From assembly GCF_000682695.1 (NCBI RefSeq), contig NZ_AWFG01000030.1:176121-240120 (forward strand): a stretch of 64,000 bases of DNA, read 5' to 3'. Origin of the DNA: Hyphomonas chukchiensis. Lineage in GTDB: Bacteria; Pseudomonadota; Alphaproteobacteria; Caulobacterales; Hyphomonadaceae. The notes beneath the pieces were generated by a model that saw only the letters and a program-made list of their open reading frames with translations, did not search any database and was not told the origin of the DNA. Positions 53,016-62,048 of this stretch are shown one piece after another. The position numbers and the translations under genes are program-made. Positions within the stretch are counted from its first letter, which is position 1. Every line of letters begins with the position of its first letter.

Positions 53016-53522
53016 ATGGCGCACCCGCCCGGCATGATCATTCGCCCTTATAAGACATCTGACCTGCCCGCCCTTTACGTTATCAACCAGGCTGGTGTGC
53101 CCGGTGTTGGCGACGAGACCGAAGCAACGCTCGGCAAGTGGCTTGGCCTCCATGATGCCCGTGTCGCCATCGACGACGACGGCACGCTGCTCGGCTTCAT
53201 CAACCTCATCCCGCCGGGTGAAATGGGCTATGACAGCGCCAATTTGCGCTGGCTGGAAAAATGGGGCGACGATTTCATCTATGTCGACCGCATCGCCATT
53301 GCCGAGGCAGGCCGGGGGCAGGGCGTCGGCGCGGCCCTCTATGAAGATGCTTTCGCAGCCTATGCCGGAAAGACGCCCTGGATCACCTGCGAAGTGAACC
53401 TGCGGCCGCCCAATCCCGGGTCCCTCCGCTTCCATGCGCGCCTTGGCTTTGAAGAGATCGGCCGGCGGTCCTATGCCGATGACACGAAGGAAGTCGTCTA
53501 TCTCGCCCGCCGTCTTACTTGA
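53016..53522 (+). CDS. GNAT-family N-acetyltransferase
   Basis: This 168-residue protein has the GNAT fold, with IYVDRIAIAEAGRGQGVGAAL (acetyl-CoA loop GRGQGVG) and the NPGSLRFHARLGFEEIG motif. The true start may be the ATG at 53034, where the first strand MIIRPYKTSD begins; neither has a strong ribosome site. It sits between coaBC (25 bp upstream) and dut (33 bp downstream). Substrate is unknown. Confidence 0.87.
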   Translation: MAHPPGMIIRPYKTSDLPALYVINQAGVPGVGDETEATLGKWLGLHDARVAIDDDGTLLGFINLIPPGEMGYDSANLRWLEKWGDDFIYVDRIAIAEAGRGQGVGAALYEDAFAAYAGKTPWITCEVNLRPPNPGSLRFHARLGFEEIGRRSYADDTKEVVYLARRLT

Positions 53523-53555
53523 CTCCGCCACGCGACTCGAACACGGCTGCGCCCC

Positions 53556-54011
53556 ATGAAAAACGTCACTGTCAGCGTCTGTCCGCTCCCGCATTTCGAA
53601 GGGCTGAACCTGCCCGCCTATGAAACCGCCGGTTCGGCCGGCATGGACGTACGCGCCGCATTGCCAGAGGCTGAGCCGATGGTCCTGGCCCCCGGCGCGC
53701 GCGCCATGGTGCCGACCGGCCTCAGCGTCGCCATCCCCGAAGGCTATGAGATACAGGTGCGCCCCCGCTCCGGCCTTGCCGCCAAGCATGGCCTTACCTG
53801 TCTCAACACCCCCGGCACGATCGACAGCGATTATCGCGGCGAGATCAAGGTCATCCTGATCAATCTCGGGACCGAACCTTTCACCATCGCGCGCGGTGAA
53901 CGGATCGCGCAATTGGTGTTGGCGCCGGTCACCCAACTTGGCTGGGCCGAGGTCGATACGCTGGATGAGACCCGTCGCGGCACTGGCGGATTCGGTTCGA
54001 CCGGGCAATAA
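53556..54011 (+). CDS. dut: dUTP diphosphatase
   Basis: This 151-residue trimeric dUTPase hydrolyses dUTP to dUMP, keeping uracil out of DNA. All five motifs are visible: GSAGMDVRA (1), [10 protein letters not shown] (2), [13 protein letters not shown] (3), GERIAQLVL (4) and [10 protein letters not shown] (5), the C-terminal phosphate-binding arm. Length is typical. Confidence 0.97.
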   Translation: MKNVTVSVCPLPHFEGLNLPAYETAGSAGMDVRAALPEAEPMVLAPGARAMVPTGLSVAIPEGYEIQVRPRSGLAAKHGLTCLNTPGTIDSDYRGEIKVILINLGTEPFTIARGERIAQLVLAPVTQLGWAEVDTLDETRRGTGGFGSTGQ

Positions 54012-54077
54012 TAGGCCTTGCATCGGGCCCAAACTTGCCCATATATCGACTATCGATAACGCTTGGAGGCGCTTAAA

Positions 54078-54308
54078 ATGGATCCATTTCAGATGGTCGT
54101 CATCATCGTACTGATTTCGGTCGGTGCGGGCGTGCTCAAGAACTATTTCAAGATGAAACATAACCAGCAGGCAGACGCGGCGTCCGAAAAGGATGTTGCC
54201 CGCATGCAGTCCGACATCGACAGGCTGAAAGAGCGCGTCCACGTGCTCGAGAAGATCGTCACCGATAATGACCGCCAGCTGGCCGAGGAAATCCGCAAGC
54301 TCGCCTAG
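54078..54308 (+). CDS. small membrane protein with coiled coil (PspB-like)
   Basis: This 76-residue protein has an N-terminal transmembrane helix (about 3-22, MVVIIVLISVGAGVLKNYF) and a long charged helix (about 38-74) with heptad hydrophobics, resembling the PspB plan. I chose the ATG at 54078, with a GGAGG eight bases upstream. It is not part of the psp operon 27 kb away. Relation to PspB is by structure only, not by recognised sequence. Confidence 0.7.
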   Translation: MDPFQMVVIIVLISVGAGVLKNYFKMKHNQQADAASEKDVARMQSDIDRLKERVHVLEKIVTDNDRQLAEEIRKLA

Positions 54309-54404
54309 CCATATCCTTAACACGGGGCGAAAAATTCCCCCATTAGAGTCCACCCGAACCTAAACTCCAGCGTGTAAGGAGATAGGCAAACGGAGGACAG
54401 CCGT

Positions 54405-55142
54405 ATGGCGACTTTTGGCAAAAAGAAAGCGGGCGCCGAACAAGCCCCACGCTTTGGCAAACGCCCGGCTGCGACATCATCGGCGGGCGTCTTCGGCACG
54501 CCCGCGCATCCCAAGGGCGATCTCAGCCCGGAGGCCCGTGCTTTTCTTGAAGCCGAGCGCAGCATGCGGGGCCAGGCGGCGCCCGCCGCCCTATCCTCCA
54601 TTCCCATGCCGTCCTACGCGTCGCCCCAATCCGGCCAGCCACAGGGCAAGCCGGCCGGAAAACCCGTTTTCGGCCGCCGCATCGTTGCGCGCATCATCGA
54701 CGAGCTTCTCGTCCTGATCCCCGTCGGCCTTGTTTTCCTGCCGTCGCTCAGCAGCGCCATCGGCACATTGTCCACAGCCGACGCGGGCTCGCCCGAAGAG
54801 GCGCGCGCCAATCTCGAACTGCTGAAGTTTGGCCTTGTCTGCTTCCTGGCCCAGGCACTTTATGGCTGCCTCATGGAAAGCTCCGGCATGCAGGCGACGC
54901 TCGGCAAACTGATATTCGGCGCAGTCGTCACGGATCCCAACGGGCAGAAACCGGCCCTCGGCGCGGTCATCATGCGCAACACGCTGGGCCGTTTTATCGT
55001 CAACCTTGTCCCGTTCTGTGGCGGTTATGCTGTCGGTCTTTTCCGGGCAGACCGCCGCTGCGTGCATGACCTGATCGGCAACACGATGGTGCGTGCACGG
55101 GCGCCTTATGCCGAGCCGTCCTATTCCCAGGTCTTCGCCTAA
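54405..55142 (+). CDS. RDD-family membrane protein
   Basis: This 245-residue protein has a basic, proline/alanine-rich N-terminus of about 85 residues and then an RDD domain, named for R, D, D residues: FGRRIVARIIDELLVLIPV starts the first helix, with other helices near 120, 145 and 195-215. The family is of unclear transport function. The N-terminal extension is unusual for the domain and may be cytoplasmic. The ORF ends 12 bp before the convergent helicase gene. Confidence 0.82.
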   Translation: MATFGKKKAGAEQAPRFGKRPAATSSAGVFGTPAHPKGDLSPEARAFLEAERSMRGQAAPAALSSIPMPSYASPQSGQPQGKPAGKPVFGRRIVARIIDELLVLIPVGLVFLPSLSSAIGTLSTADAGSPEEARANLELLKFGLVCFLAQALYGCLMESSGMQATLGKLIFGAVVTDPNGQKPALGAVIMRNTLGRFIVNLVPFCGGYAVGLFRADRRCVHDLIGNTMVRARAPYAEPSYSQVFA

Positions 55143-55154
55143 GCGCAGCGCGTT

Positions 55155-56501
55155 TCAGATCAGCGCGCTGTCGTCCCGGGCAAACTTCGCGAGCAGATAG
55201 GCGTCCGTGTCCTCGATCGTCTCGAGCTTGCCGAAGGCGAACGCCTCCCGGTCGAGCACGAGATCACGCGGGCGCAGTTCGCGGCTGATCTCCAGCCCTT
55301 CCAGGGTTCGCGCCCGTGAGAAGGCCACATAGGCCTGCCCATGGGCAAACATGCCGCTGTCGAAGTCGATGAACACCTTGTCCAGCGTCAGGCCCTGCGC
55401 CTTGTGGATCGTCACGGCATAGGCAAGGCGCAGCGGCATCTGCTTGAACGTGCCGACGACTTCGCGCTTCACCTTCTTGGTCTCGGGCTCCAGGTCATAG
55501 CGGTATTTCTCCCAGGCCGACGGCTCGATCTCATAGGCACGGCCGTCAATCGAGACGATGACGCCCTTGCCGGAAAAGCCTTCCACGATCGCCAGTGACC
55601 CGTTCACCCACCGCCCTTCCGGATCGTTGCGGATCAGCATGACGCGCGCGCCTTCCTTCAGCACGAGATCGGCTTCGGTGGGGAAGGCCTTCTCTTCGAA
55701 CTGTCCCTGCACTTCAGCAGAGAATGTCTTCGAGCGGGTCTTCAGGCCGTCGAGCCTTGCCTGGTTGATGCGGTTGGCATTGGCATTATTCGGCGTCAGC
55801 ACCACGTGCGTTTCGGACGCATCCACGGCGCTGCGCGACGACACGACGCTGCGCAGCACGGCCTCGTCCATCGGCGTCACCTTGCCCGTGCGCAGCGCGC
55901 CCAGCAGCGCCAGGAAGCGCGGATCTTCCTGCCGGAACACGTGTTTCAGCGCCAGCAGCGCAAATTCGGCATCCTTGAACGCCGGCGCATTGAAGAAATA
56001 GCTGCCGCCATAACGGTCCTGCAGGATCGGCGCTTCGCTGTTCGATACGACCGGCGGCAGCTGGTGCAGGTCGCCCGACAGGATCATCCGCACGCCGCCA
56101 AACGGGCGCTTCGACATCCGGTTCAGTTTCAGGCTGCGGTCGATGGCGTCCAGCATGTCGGCCCGCACCATCGAGATCTCGTCAATGATCACGGTCTCCA
56201 CCGCCTTGATCAGCCGTGTCGAGCGCAGGCGCTTGATGTCGCCCGGCTCCACCAGGCGCGGAGGCAGCTTGAAGAAGGAATGGATGGTCTGCCCGCCGGC
56301 ATTCATCGCCGCGACGCCTGTGGGCGCCAGCACGACCGCCTTGTCGCCCGCGCCAGCGAGAAACTTGCGCAGCATGGTCGTCTTGCCGGTACCGGCACGT
56401 CCGGTGAGAAACAGGTTGCCCTGGGCCCCGGCCCCGCTCGCGACCCATTTGGCGGGCGCGGCATAGAGGGTTTCAGGATCGTCGGAGCGCGTCTCGGTCA
56501 T
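55155..56501 (-). CDS. PIF1-like ATP-dependent DNA helicase
   Basis: This 448-residue SF1B helicase resembles PIF1/RecD2-like proteins. Walker A is GRAGTGKT (34-41), followed by APTGVAAMNAGGQTIHSFF, Walker B IIDEISMV, motif III GDLHQLPPVV and a C-terminal TIHKAQGLTLD and YVAFSRARTLEGL. I chose the ATG at 56501 because the frame to 56552 lacks similarity. In bacteria this family acts in replication, recombination or RNA-DNA hybrid removal. It is a chromosomal gene with no plasmid or phage context. Confidence 0.92.
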   Translation of the reverse strand: MTETRSDDPETLYAAPAKWVASGAGAQGNLFLTGRAGTGKTTMLRKFLAGAGDKAVVLAPTGVAAMNAGGQTIHSFFKLPPRLVEPGDIKRLRSTRLIKAVETVIIDEISMVRADMLDAIDRSLKLNRMSKRPFGGVRMILSGDLHQLPPVVSNSEAPILQDRYGGSYFFNAPAFKDAEFALLALKHVFRQEDPRFLALLGALRTGKVTPMDEAVLRSVVSSRSAVDASETHVVLTPNNANANRINQARLDGLKTRSKTFSAEVQGQFEEKAFPTEADLVLKEGARVMLIRNDPEGRWVNGSLAIVEGFSGKGVIVSIDGRAYEIEPSAWEKYRYDLEPETKKVKREVVGTFKQMPLRLAYAVTIHKAQGLTLDKVFIDFDSGMFAHGQAYVAFSRARTLEGLEISRELRPRDLVLDREAFAFGKLETIEDTDAYLLAKFARDDSALI

Positions 56502-56591
56502 CCCCCCGCTTAACGGGCTTTTTCCGCCATGGCGAGTGGCGCGGGCGTGCAAAGCGCGAAACCGGCTTGACTTCGTAAAATGTGCAAACTA

Positions 56592-56606
56592 CTTTGTATT
56601 TCAAAG
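56592..56606. promoter_or_regulatory. inverted repeat CTTTG-N5-CAAAG near a TATAAT box, candidate operator
   Basis: CTTTG (56592-56596) and CAAAG (56602-56606) form a perfect five-base inverted repeat. It is directly followed by a perfect TATAAT (56609-56614) 13 bases before the start of the membrane-protein gene. No -35 box is at standard spacing; the TTGACT at 56567 is too far. The operon encodes a winged-helix regulator, so autoregulation is plausible. Confidence 0.4.
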
Positions 56607-56626
56607 TTTATAATGGAGCCTTCCTC

Positions 56627-57256
56627 ATGAGCCACTCATCCCTCACCGACGATCTTTCCTATCTGCGTGACATGGCCGAAGCAGGCCAGAACGCGCCGCT
56701 GCTCGGCGGGCGCTTCCTCAGCTGGTGGGGCGGGCTGACCACGCTCGCCTATCTCGGCCATTTTGCCATTGCCGAAGGCATGTTCGGCCTGCAGCCCATC
56801 GCCTTCGCCTGGATGTGGTCGGCTTATGGCGTGCTGGGCTTTGGCGGCTTCAAGCTGTTGCAGTTCACCTTCCCGCCCAGCAAGCCGGGCGCTGCCTCCA
56901 CCGGCAACCGCGTATCCTCCCTTGTCTGGATGGGCGCCGGCATGACGCTCTTTGCCTTTTTCGCCGGCGCCATCCTGCGCGCTTTTGCCGACACCAGCGC
57001 CAGCGCAGGCGATGGCTTCCTCTGGTCTGTTCCGGTCGTGCTGGCCGTCTATGGCCTGTCGCAGCTTACCTCGGGCCTCATATCGGGCAGCCGTGTGCTC
57101 ACGCTTGCAGGGTGGGGGGCGATTGCCAGTGTTGCAGCGGCCGTTTTCCTGACGGGCACGAACATGGTCTGGCTGCTCGGCGCGCTGGTCGCCGGCCTCA
57201 CGGTCTTCCTGCCGGGCATGCTCCTGCTTCGCGGCGAACCATCGGAGACTATATAA
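56627..57256 (+). CDS. five- to six-helix membrane protein of unknown function
   Basis: This 209-residue protein has about six hydrophobic helices spread over its length after a short soluble start (MSHSSLTDDLSYLRDMAEAG). I recognise no family, but such proteins next to small winged-helix regulators are common in alphaproteobacteria. I chose the ATG at 56627 with GGAG eight bases upstream, as the leader from 56582 overlaps the promoter. The regulator starts seven bases after the stop. Confidence 0.72.
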   Translation: MSHSSLTDDLSYLRDMAEAGQNAPLLGGRFLSWWGGLTTLAYLGHFAIAEGMFGLQPIAFAWMWSAYGVLGFGGFKLLQFTFPPSKPGAASTGNRVSSLVWMGAGMTLFAFFAGAILRAFADTSASAGDGFLWSVPVVLAVYGLSQLTSGLISGSRVLTLAGWGAIASVAAAVFLTGTNMVWLLGALVAGLTVFLPGMLLLRGEPSETI

Positions 57257-57262
57257 GCCGTC

Positions 57263-57574
57263 ATGACCAGCGATAATCCCTTTGATCACAATGGCATCGA
57301 CGATGTCATCCATGGGCGCCTCAGGCTCGGCATCATGGCCTATCTCACCTCCGTCAATCCCGCTGTCTTCGGCGAGTTGAAGGACAAGGTTGGCGCCACG
57401 GATGGCAATCTCTCCACCCACCTGCGCAAGCTGGAAGAGGCCGGCTATGTCCGCATCGAGAAGCGCTTCGTCGGCAAGCGGCCCCAGACTCGGGTCTTCC
57501 TCACTGAAGAGGGGCGCGCAGGCTGGCTGGCCTGGCTGGACCGGATGCAGGCCTTGATGCGGGCAGCCGAATAG
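57263..57574 (+). CDS. winged-helix transcriptional regulator
   Basis: This 103-residue regulator resembles the ArsR/MarR-like HTH_27 group: IHGRLRLGIMAYLTSVNPAV is the first helix pair, GATDGNLSTHLRKLEEAGYV the recognition region (in two short runs) and KRPQTRVFLTEEGRAGWLAW the wing and C-terminal helix. It has no metal-binding cysteines. It is coupled to the upstream membrane protein and probably controls that operon. Confidence 0.85.
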   Translation: MTSDNPFDHNGIDDVIHGRLRLGIMAYLTSVNPAVFGELKDKVGATDGNLSTHLRKLEEAGYVRIEKRFVGKRPQTRVFLTEEGRAGWLAWLDRMQALMRAAE

Positions 57575-57577
57575 GGC

Positions 57578-58024
57578 TCAGGGGCTGATCAGCCTGACTT
57601 GCTGGCCGGGGCGCAAAGGCCGCGCATCGGCCACGACCTGCCAACCCATATGCTCGTAGGCTTTGCGCGCGCCGATATTCTGCGCATCGACATCCAGCGT
57701 CAGGCTTTTGCCCGCCTCGCTCTGCGCCACATCCAGCAAGCCGCGCCCGACGCCGCAAAGACGCCAGTCCGCATGCACGAACAGATGGTCGACATAGCCG
57801 GTCGTCATGTTGAGGGTCAGGAAGCCGATGACACCGGCCGAGGGCTCCTCCGCCACCAGCACGCGGGCGTTCGCAAAGGCGTTCTGGAGCACGGGCAGGT
57901 AGCCTTGCCAGTCTCCACGCCAGGGGAAGGCGCGCAGGCAATCCCGGAAGATACGCAGGCACGCGATCCGGTCGTTCCGTGTGAACGCCCTGATGCTCCA
58001 TCCGGCTCCGGCATGCGTGTACAT
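57578..58024 (-). CDS. GNAT-family N-acetyltransferase
   Basis: This 148-residue GNAT protein has the acetyl-CoA loop CGVGRGLL in LFVHADWRLCGVGRGLLDVA and the terminal NIGARKAYEHMGWQVV motif. It resembles the PanZ/ArgA-like short group but no specific substrate can be named. It lies 18 bp from the lpdA stop, on the same strand, so it may share the transcript, and it is convergent with the regulator gene. Confidence 0.87.
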   Translation of the reverse strand: MYTHAGAGWSIRAFTRNDRIACLRIFRDCLRAFPWRGDWQGYLPVLQNAFANARVLVAEEPSAGVIGFLTLNMTTGYVDHLFVHADWRLCGVGRGLLDVAQSEAGKSLTLDVDAQNIGARKAYEHMGWQVVADARPLRPGQQVRLISP

Positions 58025-58042
58025 GCCGGAAGGATAGTCCGT

Positions 58043-59449
58043 TTACATTTGCATCGTCCAGCCTTCGACGCCCATGGCTGCCTGACGGACGGCTTCCGAC
58101 AGGGTCGGGTGGGCGTGAGAGGTGCGGGCGACGTCTTCCGAAGCCGCGCCGAATTCCATGGCGACGCAGATCTCGGCAATCATCTCGCCAACGCCAACGC
58201 CGATCATGTGGGCGCCGAGAATCTTGTCCGTGCCTTTTTCCGCAAGGATTTTCACGAAGCCGACGGTCTCGTGGTTCGTGCGTGCGCGCGAGTTGGCCAT
58301 GAAGGGGAACTTGCCCTTCACATATTCGACGCCAGCAGCTTTCAGCTCTTCCTCGTTCTTGCCGACCCAGGCGATTTCCGGGTTCGTGTAAACGACGCTC
58401 GGCACGAGATTATAGTCGACATGGCCCGCCTTGCCGGCGATCAGCTCGGCAACCGCCGCGCCGTCATCCTCGGCCTTGTGCGCCAGCATGGGTCCCGGGA
58501 TGCAGTCGCCAACTGCCCAAACGCCGTCTGCCACCTTGAAATGGCCGTCGACGGGCTGGATCACGCCGCGCTTGTCCGGCGTCACGCCGATGTTTTCGAG
58601 GCCGAGGCCTTCGGTATAGGCTTTGCGGCCGACCGCGAGGATTACGACATCGGCGTCCAGCGTTTCCGAATCGCCGCCCTTGGCAGGTTCCATGGTCAGT
58701 TTCAGTTTGCTCTTCAGCTTTTCAACGCCCGTCACTTTCATGCCGAGGCGGAAATCGAGGCCCTGTTTCTTGAAGACTTTCTGCGCTTCCTTGGCTACTT
58801 CAGCGTCAGCTGGCGGCAGGATACGGTCGAGATATTCGACAACCGTCACTTCCGAGCCAAGGCGGGCCCAGACAGAGCCCATCTCAAGGCCAATCACGCC
58901 AGCGCCGATCAGGATCAGGCGTTTCGGCACGGAGGTCAGCGACAGGGCGCCGGTATTGGTCACAACGCGCTCTTCGTCGACTTCGATGCCCGGCAGGCCG
59001 GTTGGCTCCGATCCCGTCGCGATCACGATATTCTTCGCGTCCAGCGTCTGTTTCTTGCCGTCGAGGCCGGTGACCTCGACCTTGCCCTTGCCGGCAATCT
59101 TTCCGAAGCCCTTGATATAGTCGACCTTGTTTTTCTTCAGCAGGAACTCGACACCCTTGGTCAGGCCGTCAACGGCCTCTTCCTTCTGGCTCATCATCTG
59201 GGCCAGATCGAGTTCAAGCTTGCCGACCTTGATGCCCATGCTGGCAAAGTCGTTCTGGGCCGACGCATACATCTGCGACGCATGGAGCAGCGCCTTGGAC
59301 GGAATGCAGCCGACATTGAGGCATGTGCCGCCAAGTTTGCCGCGCGATTCGATACAAGCGGTCTTCAGACCAAGCTGTCCGGCACGGATGGCGCAATTGT
59401 AGCCGCCGGGTCCGCCGCCGATAATGACGACATCATAGGTCTCTGACAT
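58043..59449 (-). CDS. lpdA: dihydrolipoyl dehydrogenase (E3)
   Basis: This 468-residue flavoenzyme reoxidises dihydrolipoyl groups of the pyruvate, 2-oxoglutarate and branched-chain dehydrogenase complexes. FAD-binding GGGPGGYNCAIRAGQLGL is followed by GGTCLNVGCIPSKALL with the redox-active cysteine pair, then LIGAGVIGLEMGSVWARLG for NAD+ and the C-terminal SHAHPTLSEAV with the catalytic His. Length is standard. No E1 or E2 genes are adjacent, so it may serve as a shared E3. Confidence 0.96.
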   Translation of the reverse strand: MSETYDVVIIGGGPGGYNCAIRAGQLGLKTACIESRGKLGGTCLNVGCIPSKALLHASQMYASAQNDFASMGIKVGKLELDLAQMMSQKEEAVDGLTKGVEFLLKKNKVDYIKGFGKIAGKGKVEVTGLDGKKQTLDAKNIVIATGSEPTGLPGIEVDEERVVTNTGALSLTSVPKRLILIGAGVIGLEMGSVWARLGSEVTVVEYLDRILPPADAEVAKEAQKVFKKQGLDFRLGMKVTGVEKLKSKLKLTMEPAKGGDSETLDADVVILAVGRKAYTEGLGLENIGVTPDKRGVIQPVDGHFKVADGVWAVGDCIPGPMLAHKAEDDGAAVAELIAGKAGHVDYNLVPSVVYTNPEIAWVGKNEEELKAAGVEYVKGKFPFMANSRARTNHETVGFVKILAEKGTDKILGAHMIGVGVGEMIAEICVAMEFGAASEDVARTSHAHPTLSEAVRQAAMGVEGWTMQM

Positions 59450-59540
59450 GGGATTTCTGCCTTGCTGAAAGGGCCTCTAGGGCGAGAGCCTGCAACCTAG
59501 GCATTTTGGCTCTGAAATCAATGCGGCCTCTGACGCTGGG

Positions 59541-59912
59541 TCAGGCTTTTCGCCGCTTGATCACACAAAGGGCAGCTGTCAGCGCGATCAGGACGAGCGA
59601 GACGATCGCCTCATCCGCCCAGAGGCGCGATGCCGTGCCTGTGGCCGCCATCATTATGGGCAGCAAGGTGAAAAGCACCGTGCCAATTGCGGCGAGCCAG
59701 GCCCCGCCGGGGCGCTGGGCAACAGCGACAAGTGCGCCAAGCAGAACCACGCAGGCTGCGACGATACGGACCAGGCTGGTTGGCGGCTGCAACAGCGCAT
59801 CGCCGAGCGGGCTGCCACGGCTGGTAATCATGATCACGGCCGAGAGGCCCTGCCAGAGCAGCCATGCCGAAAGGAAAGCCAAGGCGACCCCGACCAGGAT
59901 TCGAATAGTCAT
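59541..59912 (-). CDS. small four-helix membrane protein of unknown function
   Basis: This 123-residue protein has about four hydrophobic helices (3-25, 46-64, 72-90 and 100-118) and a short basic C-terminus (IKRRKA). I recognise no family. It is separated from lpdA by 91 bp and has weak context: three membrane proteins of unknown role lie in a row on the minus strand here. Confidence 0.65.
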   Translation of the reverse strand: MTIRILVGVALAFLSAWLLWQGLSAVIMITSRGSPLGDALLQPPTSLVRIVAACVVLLGALVAVAQRPGGAWLAAIGTVLFTLLPIMMAATGTASRLWADEAIVSLVLIALTAALCVIKRRKA

Positions 59913-59985
59913 TGCAATGCCCTCCCAAGCTCCCGGAACAAGCTATGGCGAAGCCGCCCGGCTCGCAATCAGAAACCGGTTCACC

Positions 59986-60639
59986 CTAGAACAGGCGGAT
60001 GGTGATCGGCCGGTTCTGCTTGGCATGCATGCGGCGGCCATGCGCTGCAAAGCTGGCACGCTGGCGGGCGATCGCCGCCGGCACGAAGGTCGGCTTGGGG
60101 GCCGCCGGGCGTTTCCGGACAATTGCCGCGGCGGGTTCCGCTTGCAGTTCCGGCGCCGGGGCGACGGCCACGGGCTGCGCAGCCGGGGCAGGGGCCGGCT
60201 CAGCCAGCGGGACGCGCACAGGCTTGCGTTTGCGCAATTCATACACCGCGCTCAGCAGCAGCAGCGCGCCAATCCCTGCGCCGGCGACAGCGCCTTCGGC
60301 CGGTGTCGGATTGTTCCACCAGCCATCCGAAAACCTGACGAGATAGACGGTCGGGAAACCGGCCGCGAGGCCCATGATATACCAGAGCACACCGCCATGG
60401 CGCCTTCCGGCGATCATCGCGGCCGAGGCATAGAAGCAGAGCGCGGCCAGCAAATAGGGGGCGCCGTAGGCGATGCCGAGCGCGCGCCAGTCGACCGCTT
60501 CAAGGCCTGCGGCCACATCGTCATGCAAGATCCAGCTGACCATCATCATGATCGAGGGCCAGCGAACGGCCGTCAGCGCGCCAAACGCGAAGGCGATGGC
60601 ATAGACAGCTATCAACGAGGCGATGAGCTTGCGGAGCAT
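59986..60639 (-). CDS. membrane protein with Ala/Pro-rich tail, unknown function
   Basis: This 217-residue protein has an N-terminal hydrophobic region with about four helices up to residue 130, then an alanine/proline-rich, basic tail (about 135-217) that ends RPITIRLF. The tail is low-complexity and probably disordered. No family is recognised. It is on the minus strand with the neighbouring small membrane genes. Confidence 0.65.
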   Translation of the reverse strand: MLRKLIASLIAVYAIAFAFGALTAVRWPSIMMMVSWILHDDVAAGLEAVDWRALGIAYGAPYLLAALCFYASAAMIAGRRHGGVLWYIMGLAAGFPTVYLVRFSDGWWNNPTPAEGAVAGAGIGALLLLSAVYELRKRKPVRVPLAEPAPAPAAQPVAVAPAPELQAEPAAAIVRKRPAAPKPTFVPAAIARQRASFAAHGRRMHAKQNRPITIRLF

Positions 60640-60718
60640 CCCCCATCGCTAACACGCGCACGGTATATGCCCGCTGAACACGATGTTGCAAATTTGATCG
60701 ATTTCGCCCGTCTCGCGC

Positions 60719-61195
60719 CTAAAGCTTGATGATCAGGGCGGGCACGGCCATGACCGCCGCCTGCAGCAGTGCGGTCATGAACAGGCCGTCGCGTGTCGAG
60801 CGAAGCTGCCAGGCCAGGAATGTCAGCGAATAGATGAAATAGGGCCAGGCAAAAATCAGCCCCGTCTGAAGCCCGGCCAGGAGCGCGAACACGAACGTGA
60901 AGCTTAGTGCCGACCAGCCGGCCGCGTGCCAATAGGTCGGTGTCGCCCGCCGCGTCATCGACAGAATGAACCAGAGCGCCAGCGTGGAGACGATCGGCCA
61001 GATAACGAGCAGGCCGAACAGTGGCGGCGCGTCCTCATCGCCTGATTGCGATGCGGGTGCGTCCCGAAACAGGATCGCCACCAGCGTGAGCATCACGACG
61101 CTGCCGACGATGACGGCCGCCAGGGCCTGCGCCAGATAGACGACGCGCGACTTGTCAGTCTGCGTCAGGAAATTCAGGTATTTCAGCGGTCCCAC
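60719..61195 (-). CDS. four-helix membrane protein of unknown function
   Basis: This 158-residue protein has a short basic N-terminus (MGPLKYLNFLTQTDKSR) and about four hydrophobic helices (20-44, 61-82, 92-117 and 138-156). I recognise no family. An 81-bp gap separates it from the GST gene and contains an imperfect hairpin (CCTGTGTG/CACACAGG, 61210-61238) without a T-run. Confidence 0.65.
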   Translation of the reverse strand: MGPLKYLNFLTQTDKSRVVYLAQALAAVIVGSVVMLTLVAILFRDAPASQSGDEDAPPLFGLLVIWPIVSTLALWFILSMTRRATPTYWHAAGWSALSFTFVFALLAGLQTGLIFAWPYFIYSLTFLAWQLRSTRDGLFMTALLQAAVMAVPALIIKL

Positions 61196-61276
61196 AAAGC
61201 CCCCCTTTGCCTGTGTGCCCCTTCAGGGAACACACAGGTCTATAAGGGAAGAGGCGCAGCCTCGCCACCAGGGGGT

Positions 61277-62002
61277 TCAGGCCATTTCACCAACCGGCCA
61301 CAGGTTCCGGGCGAAATAGGTCGCCTTCATCCGGTCCATATAGGCAACGAGGTTCGTATGGCCGCGCACGAGGTCTGTCAGCGGCGTGTCGAAGAACTCG
61401 GTCGCGCAGCTGATGAGCACGGCCGCAACGCTGGCGTCCGCCACGGTCGGCTTGTCGCCGAACAGGTACGGCTTCCGCGCCAGTTGCACCGCGATGGCCT
61501 GCAGGTCCCATTCGGCAAGCTGCATCCGCTCGGCCTCGGTATGCCGCCCCATGCCGGTGGCATAATGCGTTCCGGCCATGCCTTCACGCAGCCCGGCCGT
61601 CATCTCTGACAATGCCGGTTCCGGCATGCCGTCAAAGAAATGGACCGGGCCCTTGTAGAAATTGTCATCCTTCAGCCAGCGCTCCATCGCCATGATCGTG
61701 ACGAGGTGTCCCTCCGCCATCCGCTCCAGCGCCCAGCTCGCCGCGCGCTGCTCGTCGGTCAGGCCGGCATCCAGCGACTTGTGAAGCTTCTTCTCGAAAT
61801 GCGCCCGGATGAAATTGCTGTCCTGGATCAGCACGTCGCCATCCATCACATAAGGCGCCTTGTGCTTCGACACCGCCTCAAGGTCGGCAATGGCGCGGTC
61901 AAAGCTGACGCCCAGCATCTGCAGCTGGATGTCGGCCTTCATCACATAAGGGCTGGGCGAGGGGCAATCGAACATCGGGCCCCATCCGTAAAGTGTGATC
62001 AT
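61277..62002 (-). CDS. glutathione S-transferase family protein
   Basis: This 241-residue protein has an N-terminal thioredoxin-like GST domain (MITLYGWGPMFDCPSPSPYV, about 1-75) and an all-helical C-terminal domain with KPYLFGDKPTVADASVAAVL, the GST signature. The early part resembles the metaxin/failed-axon-connection group more than classic GSTs, so glutathione use is not assured. I chose the ATG at 62002, with GGAG eight bases upstream. It is divergent from a WYL-domain regulator, with a long palindrome between them. Confidence 0.82.
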   Translation of the reverse strand: MITLYGWGPMFDCPSPSPYVMKADIQLQMLGVSFDRAIADLEAVSKHKAPYVMDGDVLIQDSNFIRAHFEKKLHKSLDAGLTDEQRAASWALERMAEGHLVTIMAMERWLKDDNFYKGPVHFFDGMPEPALSEMTAGLREGMAGTHYATGMGRHTEAERMQLAEWDLQAIAVQLARKPYLFGDKPTVADASVAAVLISCATEFFDTPLTDLVRGHTNLVAYMDRMKATYFARNLWPVGEMA

Positions 62003-62048
62003 TGTCAGTCTCCATATCAGTATTGCGATAAGGGCTTGATACGGCAGG

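Noticed and set aside
52074..54353. A 759-codon open frame on the minus strand across coaBC, GNAT and dut
   Set aside because: It spans three well-supported genes and their gaps on the opposite strand and shows no domain. It is a composition artefact.
61210..61238. Hairpin CCTGTGTG/CACACAGG between the GST gene and a membrane-protein gene
   Set aside because: Eight base pairs with a 13-base loop and no T-run on either strand; not enough for a terminator call.
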